From NCBI GenBank assembly GCA_902534465.1, contig CACAPU010000003.1:1-64000 (forward strand): DNA of 64,000 nt, written 5' to 3'. Position numbers and translations under genes: made by a program. Source of the DNA: an uncultured Pelagibacteraceae bacterium (GTDB lineage: Bacteria; Pseudomonadota; Alphaproteobacteria; Pelagibacterales; Pelagibacteraceae). The notes under the pieces were generated by a model. The model did no database searches and was not told where the DNA came from. It saw only the letters and a list, made by a program, of their open reading frames with translations. This document shows positions 55,505 to 62,494 of this stretch, piece by piece. Within the stretch, counting starts at the first letter, position 1. Each line of letters opens with the position of its first letter.

Positions 55505-56959
55505 TTAATTTTTTTGTCTTCTCAAAAATGCTGGGATTTCTAAATCATCTTCTTCTTCTTTTGTTTCACTTATTTCTGGTGTTAAAGAAGTTTGATCTTC
55601 AGTTTCTACATCAGAATTAAATAGTTCAGGTGTTTCCTCATCAAAATTAAAGTTTTCTAGTCCATTTGATGGAGAAGATTCAGTTTCTTGTGTTACAATC
55701 GTTTGTTCAGAAACTTTAGATATTTGATCTTCAACTGAGTTATTTTCCTGCTCAACAATAGGTGAACTTGCAGCTTCCTCAGCAGAACTTATTGTGGATG
55801 ACTCTTGACCCTCAGTTTCAGTTTTTACCTCTTCCTCAAATTTAAGCGCATTTGCACCACTGGTCATTATTGAGTTATTTTGATTAGAGAAAGAGAAAGA
55901 TTGATTTGCAACATTATTAGAAAAATCAGAATATCCAGGATTTCTATTCTGTATTCTATGAACCATATTAATTACTGATTTTGGTTCTGGCTGTTGACCA
56001 TCTAATGAGGTAGCTACAATGGAAACTCTCATTAAGCCGTCAAGTTTTTCGTCAGTAATCGCACCAATTATAAGTTCAGCCTCTGGATCTACCTCAGCTC
56101 TTACTTTATTAACTGCCTCATCGACTTCAAAAAGTTTCAGATCTTTACCTCCAGTTATATTTATTAAGAGACCTTTAGCTCCCTTTAATGTATAGTCATC
56201 AATTAATGGATTGCTAATTGCCATTTCAGCTGCTTTAACAGCTCTACCTTCACCTTCGGCTTGACCCGTTCCCATCATAGCCTTGCCCATTGAACTCATA
56301 ACAGTTTCAACATCAGCAAAATCTAAATTAATTAACCCAGGTCTTACCATTAAATCTGTAATACTCTGAACTCCATGAAGTAAAACATCATTTGAAAGCT
56401 CAAAAGACTCCTCAAATGTAGTTTGTTCGCTAGCTATTTTGAATAGATTTTGATTTGGAACTACTATGATAGTATCTACATGTTTTCTTAATTCTTCAAG
56501 ACCTTGATTTGCTTTTCTCATCCTAGAAGGACCCTCATACAAGAAAGGTAAAGTTACTACTCCGATTGTAAGTATATTTAATTCCTTAGCGGCTCGAGCG
56601 ATAACATGTGCAGCACCAGTTCCAGTTCCGCCACCCATTCCTGCAGTTATGAAAACCATATTTGCACCTTGAAGGACATTTATTATCTCATTAAGTGATT
56701 CATCTGCAGCAGCTTCACCAATATCTAATTTTGCACCAGCACCTAATCCTTTTGTCAAATTCAAACCCATTTGAATTTTTGTTTGTGCGTGGCTTAATCT
56801 CAAATCTTGTGCATCCGTGTTTACTGCTATGAACTCAACTCCTTGTAAACCTGCCTCTATCATTCCATTTATTGCGTTTCCTCCAGCTCCTCCAATTCCT
56901 AAAACTAGTATTCTAGGTTTCAACTCTTTTATATCTGGTGTTTTAAAGTTAATTGTCAT
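55505..56959 (-). CDS. ftsZ: cell division GTPase FtsZ
   Basis: This tubulin-like GTPase forms the division ring. The GTP-binding core starts [20 protein letters not shown], the tubulin signature GGGTGTGAA is at about 107-115, and the T7 loop region [12 protein letters not shown] is at about 211-222. A long acidic, Ser/Glu-rich linker (about 330-465) leads to the C-terminal partner-binding peptide [11 protein letters not shown]. At 484 residues it is of alphaproteobacterial length. It sits between mraZ and rsmH, not after ftsA, so it would be transcribed with the mraZ promoter and under MraZ control. Confidence 0.97.
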   Translation of the reverse strand: MTINFKTPDIKELKPRILVLGIGGAGGNAINGMIEAGLQGVEFIAVNTDAQDLRLSHAQTKIQMGLNLTKGLGAGAKLDIGEAAADESLNEIINVLQGANMVFITAGMGGGTGTGAAHVIARAAKELNILTIGVVTLPFLYEGPSRMRKANQGLEELRKHVDTIIVVPNQNLFKIASEQTTFEESFELSNDVLLHGVQSITDLMVRPGLINLDFADVETVMSSMGKAMMGTGQAEGEGRAVKAAEMAISNPLIDDYTLKGAKGLLINITGGKDLKLFEVDEAVNKVRAEVDPEAELIIGAITDEKLDGLMRVSIVATSLDGQQPEPKSVINMVHRIQNRNPGYSDFSNNVANQSFSFSNQNNSIMTSGANALKFEEEVKTETEGQESSTISSAEEAASSPIVEQENNSVEDQISKVSEQTIVTQETESSPSNGLENFNFDEETPELFNSDVETEDQTSLTPEISETKEEEDDLEIPAFLRRQKN

Positions 56960-56970
56960 TTATCCCCCGT

Positions 56971-57426
56971 TTAGTTATTAAGTTTTTGCTCCCATTTAAG
57001 GTTAGCCCTATTCATATTAGATTTTTTTCTAGCAGTGACCCTAAATTTTTCAAAGCTTGTTGGCTCCCATATTTGGAAAGTTTTTCCCTGACCAACAAAA
57101 AACATGCGATTTTTTATTTTTGCATGTTTTAATAATTTTTCTGTAATGAGAATTCTACCCTCACTATCAAATTGTAAGTTAATACTTTCTGAAAGTATTG
57201 AGGTTGCAAAATAATCTTTCTTATCCTCAAATGGATTTAAAGAGTCTATTGCATTTGAAATTTTTTCAATTCTATCTTGAGGCCAAGCCTCAATAGATTG
57301 ATTATTAAATGATGGAAAACATATGATTCCATTATATCCCAAGTTTGAGAGATAGCTTCTGAAGCTAGCTGGCACTGACACCCTTCCTTTTTTGTCCAAC
57401 TTGTTTTCGTAAATCGATAAAAACAT
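56971..57426 (-). CDS. mraZ: transcriptional regulator MraZ
   Basis: It represses its own operon in other bacteria by binding direct TGGGN repeats. The 151-residue protein has the two SpoVT/AbrB-like half-repeats: LDKKGRVSVPASFRSYL (about 10-26) and FDSEGRILITEKLLKHAK (about 87-104), each with the DxxGR core of the DNA-binding fold. It is the first gene of the cell-wall cluster, followed by ftsZ after 11 bases. Its promoter overlaps three TGGGN repeats just upstream, so autoregulation is strongly suggested. Confidence 0.95.
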   Translation of the reverse strand: MFLSIYENKLDKKGRVSVPASFRSYLSNLGYNGIICFPSFNNQSIEAWPQDRIEKISNAIDSLNPFEDKKDYFATSILSESINLQFDSEGRILITEKLLKHAKIKNRMFFVGQGKTFQIWEPTSFEKFRVTARKKSNMNRANLKWEQKLNN

Positions 57427-57445
57427 AATCCATTAATTCCATATT

Positions 57446-57488
57446 TGGGATATTATGGGATATTATGGGTTTTAAATATAATCGTCAA
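57446..57488 (-). promoter_or_regulatory. mraZ promoter with three-repeat MraZ operator
   Basis: Three TGGGN units (57446-57450, 57456-57460, 57466-57470; TGGGA, TGGGA, TGGGT on the plus strand) are separated by identical five-base TATTA spacers, exactly the arrangement described for the E. coli MraZ site. A minus-strand sigma70 promoter is superimposed: -35 TTGACG (57483-57488), 17-base spacer, -10 TAATAT (57460-57465), the -10 falling across the middle repeat. Confidence 0.85.
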
Positions 57489-57597
57489 TACTTAATATTA
57501 TAAATAAATATTCTTTATTTGTTCCAAATCTACAAAGTTAGAAAATAAAAAATGATTTAACTTACAAATATATAAGAATTACAAAGGTACAATTTTT

Positions 57598-57953
57598 GCC
57601 AGATAAAATATAAGCCGGGTTCTGTCTTTTAAACTTATCATTTCTCTAGACCTTAAATCACTTTAAGGCTCAAGCAACTAACCCAGATGACTAGCCAAAG
57701 ACTGCTTTTTGTTATTTCTAACTTTGTCATCTCTACTCAGTCTTGCTCTCAGTGGGGTTTTCCATGCGCTAGTTGTTACCAACTTAGCCGGTGTGCTCTT
57801 ACCACACCTTTTCACCCTTGCCTTGATAAGGCGGTTTATTTTCTGTGGCACTATCCCTAGGGTCGCCCCCGCCAGCCATTAACTGGCACTGTGTCTTTGT
57901 AGAGCCCGGACTTTCCTCTTTAAAAAATTAAAGCGATAAGTCTTTTATCTGGC
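57598..57953 (-). ncRNA. rnpB: RNase P RNA
   Basis: The minus strand reads as type A RNase P RNA. The 5' arm GCCAGATAAAA pairs with the 3' arm TTTTATCTGGC (P1). Near the 5' end is GAGGAAAGTCCGGGCTC and near the 3' end ACAGAACCCGGCTTA, both universal signature segments. GGGGCGACCCTAGGGATAGT also fits. It is about 356 nt long, a normal size. It processes tRNA 5' ends. Ends are set by the P1 pairing and could be off by a few bases. Confidence 0.95.
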
Positions 57954-57961
57954 AAATGGAC

Positions 57962-57967
57962 ATTATA
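57962..57967 (-). promoter_or_regulatory. rnpB -10 element
   Basis: A perfect TATAAT on the minus strand ends about eight bases before the deduced 5' end of rnpB. No good -35 at the right distance (only an AT-rich region with TTGAAT 14 bases away). Confidence 0.5.
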
Positions 57968-57994
57968 AATTTTTTAATAAAATTCAATTATTTA

Positions 57995-58729
57995 TTATTT
58001 AAGATTTTTAAGGGATTTTGCTATTTCATAACATTCTAAATCGCATTTTCCATTAATTAACTCAGGTCTAAATCTCATTTGAAACATTTGAATTAGTCTA
58101 TTTAATTGTCTGCTATTTGAGTATTCAATTCTATATCCAATTCTTTTTAAAAAATTTACAAAATTATCTAAACCGAAATCTGACATGTTGCCTCTTAAGT
58201 TTTTAATTCTTGTGGACTTTAAATTATGCCAAATACCAATTTTATTTTGGTATAAAAATTTCCAAGGGAATTTTTCACCCGGATCTTTTTTTCTCAAGGG
58301 GGCAATATCTGAATGGCCTAAAATATTTTTTTTATTAATTTTATATTTTTTAATTATTTTTTTTGAAATATTAATTAAAGCATGTATTTGTCTATCATTA
58401 AATTTTCTGTAACCATGTTCATGGCCTGGATTTGAAATTTCGATACCTATTGAATATTTATTTAAAGAAATATGATTTCCCCAACTTGATTTACCTGCAT
58501 GCCAAGCTATATATAAATCTGGAATCATTTGAATAACTTTACCTGATCCTGTTATATAATAATGACAACTTACATTAGAATTAAAACTTGTTAATTTTTT
58601 AATAGCTGATTTGTCGTTTTTCATTCCTGTGTAATGAAAAATTAAGTATTTTATTTTACTTTTGTCTCTTTTTTTGGGATTAAAATTTGGAGAGTAATTA
58701 ACAGTCATTTTTTGAACATTTTTCTGCAT
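57995..58729 (-). CDS. AmpD-like N-acetylmuramoyl-L-alanine amidase
   Basis: This zinc amidase would cleave between MurNAc and the stem peptide in peptidoglycan recycling or turnover. The Amidase_2 fold has IKYLIFHYTGM (His zinc ligand, about 26-36), SCHYYITGSGKVIQMIP (about 53-69), AWHAGKSSWGN and NILGHSDIAPLRKKDPG (the latter two zinc/catalytic). A C-terminal extension (about 175-244) may bind peptidoglycan. No signal peptide is seen, suggesting a cytoplasmic AmpD-type enzyme, though the length is nearer AmiD. A later ATG (58708) is an alternative start. Confidence 0.85.
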   Translation of the reverse strand: MQKNVQKMTVNYSPNFNPKKRDKSKIKYLIFHYTGMKNDKSAIKKLTSFNSNVSCHYYITGSGKVIQMIPDLYIAWHAGKSSWGNHISLNKYSIGIEISNPGHEHGYRKFNDRQIHALINISKKIIKKYKINKKNILGHSDIAPLRKKDPGEKFPWKFLYQNKIGIWHNLKSTRIKNLRGNMSDFGLDNFVNFLKRIGYRIEYSNSRQLNRLIQMFQMRFRPELINGKCDLECYEIAKSLKNLK

Positions 58730-58784
58730 TATTTAAAACATTTAAATCTTTAAATAAGTAGAGGATATAATATAAACTGCATTA

Positions 58785-59588
58785 ATGAAAAAGATTTTAA
58801 AACTATTTATTATTTCAGCTATTTTTCATGTTTTAACATTAAATGTTTTTGCTGGTTCGGATGGTACTTTAGAAATAAAAAATAAATCTAATAATCATAA
58901 TGCAGAGGTAAAAGATTGCTTTGAAACTATAAATAGAGGTATTTTTGCTTTTAACCAAGGATTAGACAAAATTTTTTTTAAACCAGTAGCTAAAGGATAC
59001 AGATTCTTGCCTAAACCTCTTAGGTCAGGCACAAGTAATGCCCTAAATAATTTAAGTAATGTTGTTACTATCCCAAATAATATTTTGCAAGGTCAGTTTA
59101 AAGAGGCTGGAATTAACACTTTGAGATTTTCGATTAATTCAACTCTAGGTATTGCTGGGATTTTTGATGTTGCCTCATACTATGGACTAAATAAATTAGA
59201 TAAAGAGGATTATGGCCAAACCCTTGGGACTTGGGGGGTAAAAGAAGGATGTTACTTTGTTTTACCAGTGCTTGGACCAACAACTGTTAGAGATAGCTTA
59301 GGCTCTCTCGCTAATTTCAGTGGCGGTGATGCTTGGTACAATGTAACTATAGCAAATGATACTAAATACTTTAAAAATTCTGACTATTATTATTCTAGAC
59401 TAACTGCAGGTGTTGATTTTAGAGCTAAAAACTTGGAAGCATTTGATAGTCTTGAAAAAAATTCTATGGACTTATACGCTTCTGTTAGGAGTTTATACTT
59501 ACAAGACAGAAAGAGAAAAATTCTAAATTCAAGTGAGACTACTGAGACTATGAGCGATGATGATTGGGAAGAAATTGATACTCAATAA
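58785..59588 (+). CDS. mlaA: MlaA/VacJ phospholipid transport protein
   Basis: It removes misplaced phospholipids from the outer leaflet of the outer membrane. After the signal peptide (MKKILKLFIISAIFHVLTLN, ending near VFAG), the protein has the MlaA pattern: INRGIFAFNQGLDKIFFKPV (about 48-67), RFLPKPLRSGTSNALNNLSN (about 73-92), PNNILQGQFKEAG and EDYGQTLGTWGVKEGCYFVL (about 145-164). Typical MlaA is a lipoprotein, but no lipobox cysteine appears at the signal end here. It is coupled to mlaC, six bases downstream. MlaFEDB are not in the window. Confidence 0.93.
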   Translation: MKKILKLFIISAIFHVLTLNVFAGSDGTLEIKNKSNNHNAEVKDCFETINRGIFAFNQGLDKIFFKPVAKGYRFLPKPLRSGTSNALNNLSNVVTIPNNILQGQFKEAGINTLRFSINSTLGIAGIFDVASYYGLNKLDKEDYGQTLGTWGVKEGCYFVLPVLGPTTVRDSLGSLANFSGGDAWYNVTIANDTKYFKNSDYYYSRLTAGVDFRAKNLEAFDSLEKNSMDLYASVRSLYLQDRKRKILNSSETTETMSDDDWEEIDTQ

Positions 59589-59594
59589 CTATGA

Positions 59595-60185
59595 ATGATT
59601 AAATTAAAATTATTTTATTTTTTTTTATTTCTTACTTTAATAATAAGTCCTTCAAAAGCAAAAGAGCCAAGTGAATTAATTACTGAAATTGTAAATGAAG
59701 CCTCAAAAATTTTATCTAGCAAAGACCCTGTTGAGTCTAAAATTATAAAACTAAATAATATTGCAGAAACAAGTGTAGATATTGATGGGATTAGCATGTA
59801 CGTACTGGGAAAGTATCGTAAAAATCTTAATGAAGATGAAAAAATAAAATATAAAAAGCTATTTAAAAGTTATTTTTTAAAAAGTTTTTCAAGTAGATTA
59901 GTTGACTATTCAGATCCAAAAATTAATGTAATTTCAGAAAAAAAAATTAATGATAAATACACCATAGTAAATACTATATTAGAAGAAACATCAAAAAATC
60001 CAGAAATAAAAATAGACTGGAGAATCTATACAAAAAATCCTGAGAGACCAATTATTAGAGACCTTATGGTTGAGGGTTTAAGTCTAGCCAGAACACAAAA
60101 AGAAGAATTTAAGTCAATTATACAAAATAATAATGGTGATATAAATTTTTTATTTAAATCTTTAGAAGAATTTATAATAAAATAA
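59595..60185 (+). CDS. mlaC: MlaC periplasmic phospholipid-binding protein
   Basis: This Ttg2D/MlaC-family shuttle carries phospholipid between outer and inner membrane complexes. The 196-residue protein has a signal peptide (MIKLKLFYFFLFLTLIISPS) and the fold's central helix and sheet pattern, including DIDGISMYVLGKYRKNLNED (about 58-77) and KKLFKSYFLKSFSSRLVDYS (about 84-103). IVNTILEETSKNPEIKIDWR and RDLMVEGLSLARTQKEEFKS fit the family. Its TAA stop (60183-60185) abuts the tRNA-half repeat that begins at 60186, so the mini-island begins right at the end of this gene. Confidence 0.88.
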   Translation: MIKLKLFYFFLFLTLIISPSKAKEPSELITEIVNEASKILSSKDPVESKIIKLNNIAETSVDIDGISMYVLGKYRKNLNEDEKIKYKKLFKSYFLKSFSSRLVDYSDPKINVISEKKINDKYTIVNTILEETSKNPEIKIDWRIYTKNPERPIIRDLMVEGLSLARTQKEEFKSIIQNNNGDINFLFKSLEEFIIK

Positions 60186-60230
60186 TGGTGGGCCCGCCAG
60201 GACTCGAACCTGGGACCAATACATTATGAG
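60186..60230 (-). repeat. duplicated 3' half of tRNA(CAU) (att-like, left)
   Basis: The 45 bases are identical to 62278-62322, the 3' half of the complete tRNA gene from the anticodon loop (CTCATAA) through CCA. The bases beyond no longer match the tRNA well (8 of the next 14). The placement, opposite the intact gene and in the same orientation, is what an integrated element leaves behind. It directly follows the mlaC stop. Confidence 0.92.
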
Positions 60231-60349
60231 AGTCCTGAGAGAACACTTTTTAACGTTGTAGTATCTAACTAATTTAATAATAGCAATTTCATTTACACAA
60301 TATGGAATACAATAAAAAAACCTGATAAAGTAAATTATTGTGTACGTGT

Positions 60350-60901
60350 TTAATTTTGTTTTTTTTGAACAATATAAAAAGTACCAGAAAATATTGCAAA
60401 ATAAGTAATTAAAATTACTGTTTGATTATGATCTTCAATACTTGAATACAGAGCACCTGTCACCAATGCAATAATAACAAAAGAGAATTTGAATAATTTT
60501 TTATTGAAATTTTTAAATAATATTTTTATCGAAAAAAAAATACTTATTATGGCGTTCGCTCCTATCCAGATAGGACTTAACGCACCTATGGATTTGTTTG
60601 AAGGAAGTTTTATATTTGCATAGCCGTACCAATTCCAGTTCTTAGGGTGGAGATCTGCTGATAAATGAAGCCCAATTCCTAAAAAAACTCCTATAATAAA
60701 AATATTAATTAAAATCTTTGGTTTAAATGAATTAATTAAAATTAATAACAATGGTAACAATATGCTGTGGGTAATTATTGATCTGTGGCCGAGTGATTTT
60801 TGAAACATCTGGTCTTTATCAGGGAATTCAAGACCAACATACAATCCCAACAAAAATACAATTAGATATTTTAAATTATTGTTTAGATTTTCAGTCCTCA
60901 A
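60350..60901 (-). CDS. membrane protein, weakly YdjM-like
   Basis: The 183-residue protein has about five hydrophobic segments. An HRSIITHS motif at about 38-45 and GLHLSADLHP at about 76-85 recall the YdjM-type membrane-bound metal-dependent hydrolases, which have HRGxTHS and a later H-x-x-x-D, but the match is weak. Island gene, last in the four-gene minus-strand set, 51 bases after the preceding gene. Role unknown. Confidence 0.6.
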   Translation of the reverse strand: MRTENLNNNLKYLIVFLLGLYVGLEFPDKDQMFQKSLGHRSIITHSILLPLLLILINSFKPKILINIFIIGVFLGIGLHLSADLHPKNWNWYGYANIKLPSNKSIGALSPIWIGANAIISIFFSIKILFKNFNKKLFKFSFVIIALVTGALYSSIEDHNQTVILITYFAIFSGTFYIVQKKQN

Positions 60902-60952
60902 TTAATTTACCTTCTCAAAAAAACCAAAAAACCACAATCCCTAAAAGTTTTT

Positions 60953-61318
60953 TCATTTAAATTCATCATCTTCAAGAAACTCATCTAGGGAATTTACCAT
61001 TTCCTCGTTATTTTTATTTGTCTCTTGTTTAAGTATTTCTTTATCTTCTTTAATTGATTTTTTTGCTTTATTTAAAAATAAAAAAAAATAAAAATATCCT
61101 CCTGCAATAAGAAGGATTAAGGTATTTTTAATTATAAAAGATAATCCTATATAACTTTTTTCAAATTTAGTTTTATATTCGACATAGTTTAAATACTCAC
61201 TATGAATATAAAAGATCAGAAATATTGATATTGCCAATAATAGAATTCCACCAATTCTCTCTTTTAACCAGAGATATAATCGTCCGTATAAAAACTGTTT
61301 TGTTAAAAATTTAAGCAT
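60953..61318 (-). CDS. small membrane protein of unknown function
   Basis: The 121-residue protein has two hydrophobic helices (about 22-38, ERIGGILLLAISIFLIFYIH region, and about 65-86) and a charged C-terminal tail rich in Lys and Glu ending DEFLEDDEFK. Its ATG overlaps the stop of the preceding 91-residue gene (TAATG), so both are made from one message. No family recognised. Confidence 0.6.
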   Translation of the reverse strand: MLKFLTKQFLYGRLYLWLKERIGGILLLAISIFLIFYIHSEYLNYVEYKTKFEKSYIGLSFIIKNTLILLIAGGYFYFFLFLNKAKKSIKEDKEILKQETNKNNEEMVNSLDEFLEDDEFK

Positions 61319-61593
61319 TAGAAATTCACTATCCCAAACATTGCTAAAATTGTTGTCAATCCTCCTCTTAAGCCAAGGCTTTTGATAATTTTCTTTTCTT
61401 CCTTGGCAATCATTTTTCTCATTTCTTCTTTAGTAAAATCACTTTCCTTTTTTTGAGCAAACTCTAACTTTTCTCTTATGGCCTCTAATGCTTTTTTGCG
61501 TATAAGTTTTTTACCATACTTTATAGATGCATCAGTTGCCTCTTTTGATTTATCTATTGTTTTATTTGCTGTTTTTTTAATTTTATCAAGCAT
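61318..61593 (-). CDS. small helical protein of unknown function
   Basis: The 91-residue product is strongly charged and probably helical over residues 1-65 (MLDKIKKTANKTIDKSKEAT, then EKLEFAQKKESDFTKEEMRK) and ends in a short hydrophobic tail (LRGGLTTILAMFGIVNF). Coupled to the following two-span membrane protein by TAATG; they may form a pair. No family recognised. Confidence 0.6.
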   Translation of the reverse strand: MLDKIKKTANKTIDKSKEATDASIKYGKKLIRKKALEAIREKLEFAQKKESDFTKEEMRKMIAKEEKKIIKSLGLRGGLTTILAMFGIVNF

Positions 61594-61616
61594 AAATAAT
61601 TTTTTTCCTCATATTT

Positions 61617-62129
61617 TTATTTTTCAAGTATATTCCAATTATTTAAATATCTATTCCATTTTCTTCTCCAGCCACACCAATAATGATCTTTGCTTTCCTG
61701 AAGAAATATAGCTCTATGAGATGTTACTTTACGTTTAGATCCATCTCTTTTCTTACCTAGATGGTAAATTCTATTTGACTCTTTAAGTGTTTTATCAACA
61801 ACCAACGTAGGTACAATAAAATATTCTTTAACTTTGCCATTGCTTACTCCACAAAGAATTACAAAGTCATCTTTATTATCTTTAAGTAAATCTAAAAATA
61901 TTTCACCTGTCTTTCTTGATGAATACTGAATAGTACCCTTATCACCATCAAAAAGACTATAAGATTTTACTCTAATGAGTTTTTTATTATTTTTTTTTAC
62001 AGCAAATAGATCATAAACTGCTGCGTTCTGAATATTAGAATTGAAATTCCCTACTAGCCAGTTCCTACTAGTTAGTTCTAACTCAACTGATAATTCTCCT
62101 ATACGTCCTATAGTTTGTGCTTTCGCCAT
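61617..62129 (-). CDS. PD-(D/E)XK-like nuclease of the mini-island
   Basis: I use the ATG at 62129 (MAKAQTIGRIGE); an ATG five codons earlier is possible. The 170-residue protein shows a PD-(D/E)XK-type arrangement: Glu12 in GRIGELSVELEL, Asp40 in VYDLFAVKK, then Arg53-Val-Lys55 in LIRVKSYS, with a basic C-terminal half (GKKRDGSKRKVTSHRA) and aromatic end WCGWRRKWNRYLNNWN. This resembles small homing-type endonucleases in design. It is the gene closest to the intact tRNA, separated by about 150 noncoding bases (62130-62277) in which only a weak hairpin (CACT...AGTG) was noted. Confidence 0.65.
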   Translation of the reverse strand: MAKAQTIGRIGELSVELELTSRNWLVGNFNSNIQNAAVYDLFAVKKNNKKLIRVKSYSLFDGDKGTIQYSSRKTGEIFLDLLKDNKDDFVILCGVSNGKVKEYFIVPTLVVDKTLKESNRIYHLGKKRDGSKRKVTSHRAIFLQESKDHYWCGWRRKWNRYLNNWNILEK

Positions 62130-62277
62130 ATAAAAACATACCACTCAAGCTTTTAAGTGACCAGTACATTGCCAAAAAAGATTGGAATCAATTTGGTATA
62201 CAATGAAAATATTTTTAGGGGGTTTTTTGCTAAAATTATAAAAAAGCAAATTTTCTAAACGTTGATTTTACTGGATT

Positions 62278-62354
62278 TGGTGGGCCCGCCAGGACTCGAA
62301 CCTGGGACCAATACATTATGAGTGTACTGCTCTAACCAACTGAGCTACAGGCCC
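62278..62354 (-). tRNA. tRNA with CAU anticodon (elongator Met or Ile2)
   Basis: A complete 77-nt cloverleaf including CCA. The acceptor stem is GGGCCTG/CGGGCCC with one G-U pair, the D arm is GCTC/GAGC, the anticodon loop CTCATAA, and the T arm CCAGG-TTCGAGT-CCTGG. The CAU anticodon is read as Met or, after lysidine modification, Ile; the sequence alone does not settle which. The 3' half is duplicated at the far end of the mini-island, and the intact copy keeps the full gene. Confidence 0.95.
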
Positions 62355-62415
62355 AAAAATCTACTCTTGTTATAACATTTTTCAACAGTTATCAATTACA
62401 GATAATCCATTAAAC

Positions 62416-62490
62416 TGGTGGGCCGTGTTGGTTACGCTCCAACTACCCCTGCAATGTCAATGCAGTACTCTACTATTGAGCTAACGGCCC
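62416..62490 (-). tRNA. tRNA-Val (GAC) with noncanonical D and T loops
   Basis: The 75-nt minus-strand sequence folds with perfect acceptor (GGGCCGT/ACGGCCC), anticodon (CTGCA/TGCAG) and T (GTTGG/CCAAC) stems and a D stem with one G-U pair. The anticodon loop TTGACAT gives GAC (Val). But the T loop is AGCGTAA in place of TTCRANN, and the D loop AATAGTA lacks the GG pair, so the usual elbow contacts are missing. CCA is encoded. It lies four bases after the rpoD stop and is probably cotranscribed. Confidence 0.85.
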
Positions 62491-62494
62491 TATA

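Larger units (their letters stand above)
60186..62322. mobile_element. tRNA-bounded 2.1 kb mini-island
   Basis: Two 45 bp direct repeats, 2092 bases apart, bound four minus-strand genes: a PD-(D/E)XK-like nuclease nearest the intact tRNA and three small proteins, two or three of them membrane-associated. No integrase, recombinase or phage gene is present. The intact tRNA(CAU) lies at the right edge with its 3' end facing inwards, which is the classic picture of tRNA-targeted integration. Entry may have been by an integrase in trans or by endonuclease-driven homing. Composition looks as AT-rich as the neighbours. Confidence 0.8.

Noticed and set aside
60231-60349. A second complete but degenerate tRNA
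   Set aside because: Only 8 of the 14 bases after the 45 bp tract match, and no D arm or acceptor 5' strand can be recognised.
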